Shown here piece by piece: positions 45,442 through 56,000 of a stretch of 64,000 nt of DNA. How positions within the stretch are numbered: the first letter of the stretch is position 1; each line of letters opens with the position of its first letter. The position numbers were made by a program, and so were the translations under genes. Under the pieces are notes generated by a model. The model was not told the origin of the DNA. It searched no databases and worked only from the letters and a program-made list of their open reading frames with translations. The stretch lies in NCBI GenBank assembly GCA_025765595.1, contig JAIVFH010000033.1, positions 62,001 through 126,000 of the forward strand, read 5' to 3'. Source of the stretch: Obelidium mucronatum (Eukaryota > Chytridiomycota > Chytridiomycetes > Chytridiales > Chytriomycetaceae).

Positions 45442-45832
45442 ACTCCTTGTTTTGTTAGAACTTATAATTTATTTTCGTGCTCCTGTGCAAGCGGTATATT
45501 AAGTTGCAATAAACTAGCGGTGAACTAGACACATGATTATTCATGACGTAACGTGACTTTCTTTACTGTTTGTACTCCAAAGAGGGAGGAATTTGGCTCA
45601 ATAGTGCTGGGAGCGCGGACCCAAGTTGCGGTACATAAAATAAATAGGGCTCGCAGCCGAGTGGTGATAATGGGCCTAGGGTTAGTTTGCGGTGGTGCCG
45701 TGAGTTCGGCGACGCGTTTAGACACAGCAGATTGAATAATCGGAGTCCTTTTCTTTCTTTCGCAAATGACATTCGTTTACAGATTCGGTTTTGTGCTGAG
45801 TCTTTCTTTCACACAAACAGTATTTTATTTCC
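45442..45832. other. Gene-free region
   Basis: Between the unknown gene and the 3' end of the DinB-like gene. A frame of about 60 codons crosses it on each strand but neither has a convincing start or composition. I see no repeat or RNA gene. Confidence 0.4.
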
Positions 45833-46517
45833 TTAAAAACCATCGGCAGCACTTGGATCATAGTAAAGCAAATCAAGAACCGGTGGCGGAAAGCCGGCCG
45901 CAGAAATCGCAGCCGTGATTTGCCCACGACTATGTAGGGACGCAAATTAAGTAAACACATCGAGGACAAGGAGAACCCATTATAACTCAACTGATGCGTT
46001 CCATGATTCACGATATGCAGCAAAGTTCCCACAAAAGGTTTCACCACCTTTTCTCCCTTTCGATCATACTGGAACGTTTCTGGAATTGCTTCCAAATCAT
46101 CGATAAACGCCTTGAACAACTCGCACTGGTTACGAATTGCATCTTCCAATTCGTGGCGATCCTTGATATATTCCTCCCAATAGATACTCGATGAATCTTT
46201 GGTAGAATAAAGCTCGTCGTGCAACCAAAACGATAGAAGGTTGGCATGGGTAGGTGTTGAGGCCTTGTTTTGCAGTCTGTCGAGCCAAAGTCTGTCTCCG
46301 AGGAGCAAATGGTTGAGAGTTCCGTGGATGGATCGGAAACAGAGACCGCTGTTGGAGTGGTAGGTTTCTGTTGGCATTTCTCGAAGCACCGACAGCAGGC
46401 GGTTGTAAGCCCTGTGTACACATAAGCATTAGTGCCAAGATAAAGATCGGACCTTTGTTAATATACTCACCACGCATGGTATCCAAAATGATTGCGAAGG
46501 AGAGAGTGGATGGCCAT
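45833..46517 (-). CDS. DinB/YfiT-like four-helix metal-binding protein
   Basis: Three exons encode about 190 residues: MAIHSLLRNHFGYHAW|AYNRLLSVL, the central body (SIHGTLNHLLLGDRLWLDRL) and, after the last intron, NHGTHHRGQITAAISAAGF ending PPPVLDLLYYDPSAADGF. His residues at the expected three places (SIHGTLNH, NHGTHH) fit the DinB superfamily, whose members bind a divalent metal and include thiol transferases. DinB proteins are mostly bacterial, so old acquisition is possible, but the three introns show full adaptation. Without the last splice the frame runs into low-complexity sequence, which supports the model. Substrate unknown. Confidence 0.82.
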
Positions 46518-46603
46518 TTGGTGTGATTCACAAGCCTGATGATGGTTATTTTACTTATTTATTCGGGTTTTCGCTTAACTTGGTCTGTTTCTTTTTTACA
46601 TCT

Positions 46604-47567
46604 TTACATGCGATCAAACAATCCAGCCCACTCCTTCTTCTGTTTCTGATCATACGCGTCATACCGCTTCTTCAATTTCGCCAACTCCAGTTTGATTCCA
46701 GCATCTCCAGGAGCCAAGTCATTTGCCTGATTCAAATCCGCTTCCGCTTTCGAGAGTTCATTCAGTTGGAGATATGCCATTCCACGGCGGTACAATGCTT
46801 TCGCGTTATGTGGTGACTTTTTGAGGACTTGGTTCGTGTTTGCAACGACACGGTCCCAGCGTTGCATTTTCACTTGACATGCTGGATAGTCATTATTTTT
46901 TTTAGTAATTTTGAGTTATACAAGGGGTGTGGGATTGGTTGTGGGTGGATTGTTTGTCTGGCCGCACCCTTGTGTTTTTGATCCAAATGTTTCCATCGTC
47001 TTCCTTTTCCGCAGACTTCAATACTACTAAATACGCGAGACGCGATATTTTTCTCTTTCAAGGTTCGTTCTGCTCTGCTCCCCAAGTGAATCCCGTTCTT
47101 TCCCGAACCGAGGAGTTGTGATGATTTAAAGGAACATACCAGCCATGTTATTGTAGCAAGCAACCACTGTCTTAGAATCAATGTCAAACACAACAGGCCA
47201 CAATAATAAAATGAAGAATGCAAACCTCATCAATCTCCTTCTTTTGCGCATCAGTCAGTTTCTCTGCCTTCCCCGCACCTGGCATCATTGCCGTAAACTG
47301 GGAAGAATCCAATCCACTCAAATAGTTGATTGACTATTGTTTTTTTTTTATATATATACAAGACGCATCAGCTGCTTCTTTCGCTTTGCAAAAAGTCAGC
47401 AATGTGTGAAAAGCGTTTACCTCATGATACAGCCGCATCGCCTTCTGCAACTTTGCTGCATCGGAGCCTGCTGTCTTGAACTGAGCGTTTCCTTCTTCTT
47501 TTAGTTCTCGTCCTCTTTCAATCTTTTCCGAAAGACTCAAATTGAAGGGTTGCTTTGTTGCTGCCAT
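46604..47567 (-). CDS. TTC9-like TPR protein
   Basis: Four or five short exons. Start MAATKQPFNLSLSEKIERGR, a TPR helix pair (RELKEEGNAQFKTAGSDAAK, KAMRLYHE), a middle exon (YLSGLDSSQFTAMMPGAGKA), a CYNN-containing exon near 47130-47150 and a final exon with typical TPRs (WDRVVANTNQVLKKSPHNAK; ALYRRGMAYLQLNELSKAEA) ending KKEWAGLFDRM. The order and the LSGLD insert resemble TTC9, a three-TPR protein related to immunophilin TPR domains that bind Hsp90. The role in fungi is unknown. It is head to head with RMI2 with 44 bases between start codons. Middle splice sites are not fixed. Confidence 0.72.
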
Positions 47568-47611
47568 TATTTTATTGTGTATTTTTTTCTGTGTATTTAT
47601 TTATTACTTAA

Positions 47612-48206
47612 ATGATAACAGCAAACAACCAACTATCACATCCCATTGCTCGGAAACTCTTTTGCGCCCAACTATACCAAACAGCGCTTCTCAATACAGG
47701 CGAGTTTCGATTCGCAGATTTTCTGTTTACAAGAGTCTGGATTCAGGTTAGCAAAAAAAAAAAAAAAAAAAACAACCAAAAAACCCTTTCAAGCGCGCGC
47801 ATACGTAAAAAAAAAACACACACACACAAACAAACACACACACAACCACATTTTTTTAAAGGGAACAGTGACACAAATAACAGACTCGTTTTTCCTCATT
47901 GACGATGCATCGCACCCACCACATAACTCGGACCTGCCCCCCTCCGCCGGGATCGTCCAAGTAGATCTCCGTAATAGTACACCAGCGGAACCATCAACAC
48001 ATTTGTCCTTAGTATACCCGTTTTTAAAGGTTGGCGCGGAAGTGGCTGTGATTGGACAAGTCCGGTACGACCAAGAAGCAGGGTTGTTTGCAATCGGGAT
48101 CGAAGATCAACGCGTGTTGGATAAAAGTCGGGATGCGGATTCTGCGAGTCGATGGGCTTTGGATGTGGTTCGGGTGCATGAGCAGGTGTATTTTCCCATG
48201 AAATAG
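47612..48206 (+). CDS. RMI2: RMI2-like OB-fold protein (BLM/TOP3/RMI complex)
   Basis: Two exons (47612-47746, 47862-48206) give 159 residues. The order of elements is that of RMI2: an N-terminal RKLFCAQLYQTALLNTGEFR helix region, FTRVWIQGTVTQI at the first strand, an OB-fold with VQVDLRNS and FLKVGAEVAVIGQVRY, then AIGIEDQRVLDKSRDADSAS and a final helix RWALDVVRVHEQVYF. RMI2 pairs with RMI1 in the complex that dissolves double Holliday junctions. It is well known from animals and plants but absent from model yeasts, so a clear fungal copy is of interest. The call rests on motif order and length. The intron contains A and CA runs. Confidence 0.72.
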
Positions 48207-48461
48207 ACTGACTCCTCAGTTCTTTATGGAACTTTCAAATCACTTTGAAATCGAAACATGTAGAAATAAGAATATATATACGTAATAATAATTATATAGT
48301 ACTTTTTTCAGTAAAAAAAAAACACACAACTGGTTGCACTGACCCAAATTAAAAAAAAAAAAAAAAAAAAAAACAGTTATAACAGAGAAATGATTCAAGG
48401 GAATGTATTTTCTCCCCCCTCTCCCAAAGTGGAAAAAGGTAGCAAGCTCCGAGTGGTACAA

Positions 48462-48785
48462 CTACAAAGATGGTTGAGAAACTTCAGCCCCTCGTACAAA
48501 ATCAAAAACATCCATCAAATTCCTTGTCGCATTTTGGACACTCCATAATCCAATCCGTTTCAAATGCCGTGTTCGTTCACGTTCATCCTGTTTTTTGTAT
48601 TTTTGTGAAATGAATAAAACTACGGAAAGGAAGAAACAAAAAAAAAAGGACGATTGAATACAAACCAACACCAACAAAGTCAATGCTCGTCCAATCTCTT
48701 CTGCCACGATATCAACAATTCCTGCACTAAAGAAATCCCATGATCCATCGAATCGAGCCTGTGTCGATTTTTTTTTCATTTAGAT

Positions 48786-48833
<48 letters not shown>

Positions 48834-51800
48834 AATCCTACTCACCAACTCAGTTCTTGCTTCAAACGTAATCGGAATCCTCACACGATGCGAATTCATG
48901 AACCCTACAATCGGCCGAATCAGTGCATTGCTCATGTACGAAATATCAGGAGTTGATAGAGGGACAGAAGCACGCAGGTCGTTCAAACAGATTCCCCAAT
49001 GCATGAAAATCAGTTGCGGGGCACCGCTTTGGTTCACGATTGTAGACTCTTGCGCCAATTTGAGTTCAGTTGATGATGATGATGATGAAGGAGAGGATGC
49101 ATTGCTGGTAGTAGTAGTGTTGCTGGTGGTGGTATATCGAGATGGGTATTCACGTGGAGAATATGTTTCAATGAGGGTTTTGTAGTCTTCTGTTTCTTCA
49201 GGGTCTCCTTCAGCTTCGATATACTCTGTTCCAGTTTGTTTGCTTGTCACGACTTTTGGATTCGTCAGGGACGCGATTCTTTTCCTCAAGTTGGCGCTGG
49301 TACTGTTGCTGTTGCTGTTGCTGTTGCTGGTGATTGTGCTGTTGTTGGATGGATCTGATTCACTTTGTTGGTCAAGAGGGAAAGCGGCATTGGGCCCGCT
49401 GTAGCTGTGATGCCGTTCCTTCATTTTTTCTAATCGTTCCATGGCAATATATTTCACGCTTTCAAACTCTTGCTTGATTTGAGTAAAGAGTTGATGATCG
49501 TCTTGATGTTGGGGAAAGACAAAGTGGAAATCAACATCGATCGTGCCAGCAGTGATCCAACTAAAAGGACCACTTGTGACGCCCGTGTTGAAGTGATTGA
49601 TGGGAAGGCCATTGATTTTGAGGTGTGACTGTGTGTATGTTGATTTCAATCAAAGGAAAGTAAATAAAAAAGAAGAATGAATTCAAAAAAAAAAAAAAAT
49701 AATAATAATAATCAAAAGACATTTTCATACCATCTCTGCTCCTAGGTTTCGTTTTTGAACAGATGACTTTGAATCAAGAGAATTGTTTGGAGCAATGATA
49801 GGAGCAGAAGCAGCAGCAGCATCTGCTACGCCCACAGGAGAGGAAGCCCATTTGTGGACACTAAAGAGACAATTGTCGTAGGCACCGACAATAGAATCTG
49901 CACACATGATGTCGTATAAAAGCCATTGCTGTCGAAAGAGTGGGAGTTGAGCTCTGTATATGCTCACATTGAATGGTCTGTTTTGTTTTGTTTGTTTGTT
50001 TGTTTGTTTGTTTGTTGTTTTAGTGAATGCAATGAGTGTGTGACTGGTATCACGGAAGGCGATGTATAAAGGAACATGAACGAAAGCTATACCGCCTACG
50101 GCGGTGCACGAATGTAAAAACGATAGAAAAAAATATCGCCTGCGGCGGTGTATGAATGAAAAGAAGGAAGAATGTAAAAACAAAATAAAGAGATACCGCC
50201 GAAGGCGGTGCGCGAATGAAAAAAAAAAGAAGGCCATACCGCCTACGGCGGTGTGTGAATGAAAACACGAAAAAAGGGGATACCGCCTACGGCGGTGCAC
50301 GAATGAAATAAAATAAAATAAAAAAAGGAGGGGATACCGCCTACGGCGGTGTGTGAATTAAAAAAAAGGGATACCGCCTACGGCGGTGCCCGAATGAAAA
50401 AAAAAAAAAAAAAAAAAAGAAAGAAAGAAGGACATACCGCCTACGGCGGTGTGTGAATGAAAACACGAAAAAAGGGGATGCGGTGTGTGAATTAAAAGAA
50501 AGCTATACCGCCTACGGCGGTGCCCGAATGAAAAAAAAAAAAAAAAAAAAAAAAAAAGAAAGAAAGAAGGACATACCGCCTACGGCGGTGTACGGCGGTG
50601 TGTGAATGAAAAAAACGAAAGAAGGACATACCGCCTACGGCGGTGTACGGCGGTGTGGGAAAGCAACACCGCCTTCGGCGGTGAATGAAAAAGAAAAAGA
50701 AATCCGCCTTCGGCGGAGAACACCGCCTTCGGCGGAAAACAACACCGCCTTCGGCGGTGAATGAAAAAAAAAAAACATCCGCCTTCGGCGGAGAACACCG
50801 CCTTCGGCGGACAACAACCGCCTTCGGTGGAAAACAACCGCCTTCGGCGGACAACAACCGCCTCCGGCGGACAACACCGCCTTCGGCGGTAAATGAAAAA
50901 AAAAAAAACAAATCGCCTTCGGCGATCGATCGGCAATCAAACCAACAAACCTAAAACCACAAAAAAAAAAAAAAAAAAGAAGGACATACCGCCTACGGCG
51001 GTGTGTGAATGAAAACAAGAAAAAGGGGATACCGCCTGCGGCGGTGTGTGAATGAAAACACGAAAAAAGGACATGGCGGTGTGTGAATGAAAACAAGAAA
51101 AAGGGGATACCGCCTGCGGCGGTGTGTGAATGAAAACACGAAAAAAGGACATGGCGGTGTGTGAATGAAAACAAGAAAAAAGGGGATACCGCCTACGGCG
51201 GTGTACGGCGGTGTGTGAATGTAAAAACAAAGTAAAGAGATACCGCCTACGGCGGTGCACGAATGAAAAAGCAAAAGGATGATAGAAGCACGAAAAAAAG
51301 ACATACCGCCTGCGGCGGTGTGTGCATTGAAGCACAAAAGAAGAACATACCGCCTACGGCGGTGCACACATGTAAAAACGATAGAACGAGATACCGCCTG
51401 CGGCGGTGTATGAATGTAAAAACGAAAGAAGAAGATACCGCCTACGGCGGTAGATGAGTGTAAAAACGATAGAAAGAGATACCGCCTACGGCGGTGCACA
51501 AATGAAAAAACAAAAGAAGGAGATACCGCCTACGGCGGTGCATACATTTAAAAACAGAAGCGCCTACGGCGGTGCATACATTTAAAAACAGAAGAAGGAG
51601 ATACCGCCTGCGGCGGTGGTATCCGCCGTAGGCGGAGTGAGAGTGGTGAATCAAAAAAAGACATCCGCCTTCGGCGGAAAACAACACCGCCTTCGGCGGT
51701 GAATGAAAAAAAAAGACAACCGCCTTCGGCAGAGAACACCGCCTTCGGCGGACAATAACCGCCTCCGGCGGAAAACAACACCGCCTTCGGTGGTGACTGA

Positions 51801-52878
51801 AAGAAAAAGATATCCGCCTTCGGCGGAGAACAACACCGCCTTCGGCGGTGATAAAAAAAAAGACATCCGCCTTCGGCGGTGAATGAAAAAAAGACATCCG
51901 CCTCCGGCGGACAACACCGCCTTCGGCGGTGAATGAAAAAAAAAAGACACCCGCCTTCGGCGGACCACAACCGCCTTCGGCGGTGAAGCCAAAAAAAAAA
52001 AAAAAAAAAAAATCGCCTTCGGCGATGAGACCAACAAACCTAAAACCACCAGGATTCTTTACAGTAACCAACAAATCATCAACGACAAACGACTCCAAAG
52101 AAAAATCGGCCAGAGTAGGTTCCCTCAAAGAGGGAACCCAATCGAGATCCCAAACGACATGAGAACGATCAACGAGACCACGAACGCCAGTCAAACGACA
52201 ATCGGTAACGAGGCCGAGACCTTGAAAGTACCTCCAAAGCGAGATTGAAACATTGACAGACTGAATATCGAGGTCCCAGTAGGTCCAGTTCAAGTTCAAG
52301 TTCTTTAGCGCGAGCGACAGATCCTCGTCGGACAGGGCAGGATTCTCCCTGCGCAGCTGGTCAGCGACGCGGCGCGTCCACGTCTCTGCCGTGCACTTTA
52401 CTTTGACGCCGTTCAGCTGGATAGTCCCCGCGCGCCAGTTCGGCACGACGCCGGCGTCGATGCGCACGTCGACACCAGAGACGGCCGACAGCCAGCGCGC
52501 GAGGCGCGAGCGCAGCTTTGCGTCGTCTGAATCGGCGGACGCAACGAGCAGAAACAGCGACGCCGCCGTCGTCGTCGCAAGCAGCGCAAACGCCGCCGCC
52601 GCGACCGACGCCCACGAAAACAGCGCCGCGAATTCGTCGCTGCGCAGCCGCGCGCGTGCGTTCGCCGCCCCGACGCCGAGCAGAAAGAACCGCAGCCGCA
52701 GCCGCAGTCGCGCCACGAGCCGGCGTTCGTTCGCAAGGTGCTGCTGCAGCGTCGGCGCGTACGCAGAGGCGCCCTCCTTGGACGCCGTCGATGCGGCGAG
52801 TCTAGCTGGTTTAACTAGCCTGACTAGCCTTACAAAGCGGGGCATCGCGAGCGTGCGCGATGCTGATCGCAAAAACAT
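48462..52878 (-). CDS. MDM31: MDM31/MDM32 mitochondrial inner membrane protein
   Basis: Exon 1 (52878-52040) begins MFLRSASRTLAMPRFVRLVR, an arginine-rich targeting sequence; a hydrophobic segment (WASVAAAAFALLATTTAASL) and family motifs follow (VVPNWRAGTIQLNGVKV; NLNWTYWDLDIQSVNVSISL; GVRGLVDRSHVVWD; LVTVKNPGGFR). After a 2,062-base intron (49978-52039), exon 2 continues PFNVSIYRAQLPLFRQQWLL and YDIMCADSIVGAYDNCLFS. Later exons carry INHFNTGVTSGPFSWITAGT, VPLSTPDISYMSNALIRPIV, FDGSWDFF and RTRHLKRIGLWSVQNATRNL. In yeast Mdm31/32 shape mitochondria and support cardiolipin homeostasis. Ser/Asn-rich inserts lie in exon 3. The first intron is occupied by the palindrome array; reading frames across it are not coding. 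Confidence 0.9.
48789..48829 (-). repeat. 41-base homopolymer run in MDM31 intron (T in sense)
   Basis: A run on the plus strand, that is poly-T in the transcript, lies between the exon ending TELV and the exon starting ARFDGSW. Confidence 0.8.
50091..52026. repeat. Large palindrome array filling MDM31 intron 1
   Basis: Several dozen copies of a GC palindrome (ACCGCC-TAC-GGCGGT, with central TGC, TTC, TCC or GAA variants) fill almost the whole 2-kb intron. Four blocks alternate: 50091-50650 and 50990-51600 use mostly TAC/TGC centres with GTGTGTGAATGAAAA-type spacers of 30-50 bases; 50660-50935 and 51655-52026 use TTC/TCC centres with very short spacers (AACA, AGAACA). The second and fourth blocks both end in ATCGCCTTCGGCGAT followed by CCAACAAACCTAAAACCAC, which at 52030-52048 is the exon 1 splice junction itself. 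The intron therefore grew by duplication of a unit of about 1.1 kb that included the donor site. Confidence 0.9.
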
Positions 52879-53071
52879 GTGCGATGATCTTCTTTTTGTG
52901 GAAATCTAAATAAGACTGACAGACACAGACTGAACTAATAAAAGGCAGATCAAATATCCTTTTTTCTTCGACGAAAGAAGTCGTTCTTCTTGTTTCATGT
53001 ACTTCTATCGTCTTTTTGTGTATTTAAATAAAATTAAAAAAATAAAATAAAATAATTTAATCGAAAAGACA

Positions 53072-56000
53072 ATGGACCGTCCCGAACGACCAGGTTCAGC
53101 AGGTGGTGGTGGACTGGCTGGATTCCTCGTCACCGAACTTGGTTCTCTGATTACAGAAGCGAAAAAGAAGAACCCCGATGTCAAGGACGTAAGTTGTTTT
53201 TATCATTGCCTTGCAGCAGACAATCAAGAAACAAGTCTTAACACTATTGAAAAAAAAAAAAAGGCTGCCGAACTACTTCTGGCTCTTGTCAAATCTCTTC
53301 AACCAAGACCTGGAACGCGATCGTCTCCAACCGTGAACGCAAACGATGCAATCGCAACGGGTTCGTCTATAAAAAAAACTAATATATACACACACTAAAA
53401 TACACAATTGAAATTTCCTACAGAACTCGCAAAAACTGCAGACACGGTCCGCCCATTCGTTCTCGCATGTGAATCAAAAAATGCTAAACTAGTTCCCATT
53501 GCCATCGGTTGTCTCCAACGATTAACAATGCATCAAGCCATTCCGTTTCATTCTGTTGCTACTGTTTTACATACTCTTGGTGAACAGATTTCTTTGCTTG
53601 ATCAGAGTTTGCAGTTGAAGATGCTTCAGACTGTTTTGCCGCTTTTGGGGAGGTATCGGTTGAATGTCGGGGGGGAGGTTGTTGTTGAGGTAAATTATCA
53701 TGCCGAAGGCATGTTATCACGCCGAAGGCGTGCAATCATGCTAAAGGCGTACAATCACGCCGAAGGCGTGCAATCACGCCGAAGGCGTACAATCACGCCG
53801 AAGGCGTGTTTCTTTTTTTTTGTTCCGCCAAAGGCGGTTTCAGTCATGCCTTCGGCATGTATCACGCCGTAGGCGTACAATCACGCCGAAGGCGTGTTTC
53901 TTTTTTCTGTTATCATGCCGAAGGCATGTATCACGCCGAAGGCGTGTTCTTTTTACCGCCGTAGGCGGTATGATATTCTTCTTCTTCATTGTTATTCATA
54001 CACCGCCGTAGGCGGTATCTTCTAGTATCGTTTTTACATTCGTGCACCGCCTACGGCGGTATCTTCTTCAATCATTTTGAAATTCGTGCACCGACTACGG
54101 CGGTATCTCGTTCTTCCTTTTTCTTTCCCACACTTCTTTCATACGCCGCCGTAGGCGGTATCTCCTTCAATCATTTTTAAATTCGTGCACCGCCTACGGC
54201 GGTATCTCCTTCAATCATTTTTAAATTCGCGCACCGCAGTAGGCGGTATCTCCTTCTTTCATTTCCCTTATACACCGCCGTAGGCGGTATCTTCTTCAAT
54301 CATTTTTAAATTCGTGCACCGCCTACGGCGGTATCTCTTTCTTTCATTTTCTTTCCTACACTTCTTTCATACACCGCCGTAGGCGATATCTCCTTCTATC
54401 GTTTTACATTCGTGCACCGCCTACGGCGGTACCTCCGTCTTTCATTTTCTTTATCCACCGCCGTAAGCGGTATCTCCTTCAATCATTTTTACATTCGTGC
54501 ACCGTCTACGGCGGTATCTCCTTCTTTCATTTTCCTTATACACCGCCGTAGGCGGTATCCGCGCACCGCCTACGGCGGTATCCCCTTCTTTCATTTTCTT
54601 TATCCTCCAATGGCTGTCACATTCTCTCTCTTCAAAGTACCCCCCACAACTTACTCAAATCACTTCTCTCCAATATAATAATAATATAGTCACTCATGCT
54701 CTGCTATCGATTACAAGACACAAAATCTCCCGTCGTCAATAGCATTGCATCTGCGACTCTCGGTCAGATTGTACTACACGCGTTTGAAAAAGTTGTCAGT
54801 GAAGACGAAGCAAATGCTGCTGCTCCATCAACTGATGGTGTGGTGGATGAGTCGTCTACAAACAAAAGCCCGTTTGCAAAAGATGCGTGTATGCTCTTTC
54901 AGGTAATTCTCCTTCAATTTTTTTTTCCTCCTTTTCTTTGTTGTGGAAAAACTCTAAAAGAAGCCCCACCCATACGTATCTAGGACATTTGTTATTTGGC
55001 TTCGGGCGATTCAGGAACGTTTTGGAGAATTTCATCGCTTCCCAAAGGATTCTGTTTCGAACTGATTGAATCAGTGTTGAAGGAGCATCCTGGTCTCTTT
55101 AAAAAAGTATGTTGTCTGTTTGTTGAATGAATTTATGGTTTCAAGTTTTTTTGGGTTAAAAAAAAGAGTTCTCCACAACCAGCACACTGCTTTACTCTCT
55201 CTTGTCAAAGAACGCGTCTGTCCACTTCTGATGCGCTCCTTCAGCGATAAAACCGAATTCCATCTCCTCGTTCGACTAATACGAGTCATTCACGTGACAT
55301 TAAAACTATTCAACAACATGCTACCAATGGAATGCGAAATCCTACTCTCCCTATACACCAAGCTCTTGGAAACAGACCACGGCCCGCCGTGGCTTCGAGT
55401 CCTTGTGTTGGAATCCATCCGTGGTCTCTGTATCACGGATGGGTTCTTGAGAACCGCGTATGATACGTATGATGCGAAACCAAGTGCTTCAAATGTTGTG
55501 CAGGAGTTGTTGGCGGCTGTGACGAGGATCCTTGTTTGTGAAAAGCAGGCGGCGCTGATTATACCTAGAGAGCTGCCAGATGTCCCGGCAGCGGCGGCTC
55601 AGTTAACCGCGGGATCGGATTTAGTAGGAGTAGCGACAGGAATGGTCAAATCACCTTGGTAACAAAAAAAATACCTTCAATTAAGGGAGACTAAAAACAA
55701 AAATTACCAGCCTCGACCTCCTTGATAAAACTGACGCCCCAACTCTCCCCGAACACTACCTCACATCCGTTGCAATTCAATGCATCCTAAACACAACAGA
55801 AATCCAAGTCTCCTTCCTCCTCGCCAGCCTCCTCGCCTCAAACCCCTCCAACAACACCCCAACAAGCCCCACAAGCGCCACCTCACTACCCCCACCACCA
55901 CCCGTCCTCCAATCCGACCTCCTCCTCGCAATAGAAATGGCAACGTCCACCTTCCCCATAATCCTAAGCACCCTCTCCATCCTCCTCATTGGAAACACCG

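Noticed and set aside
50492..52040. Long minus-strand frames across the palindrome array (up to about 170 codons, Arg/Phe-rich repeats such as HRRRRY)
   Set aside because: They are translations of the repeated palindrome plus spacer; they occur in all frames and lie inside the MDM31 intron.
50091..54579. CRISPR-like array of short palindromic repeats
   Set aside because: The repeat unit is only 15 bases, spacers are low-complexity and themselves repetitive, orientation alternates, no cas genes are present, and the host is a eukaryote.
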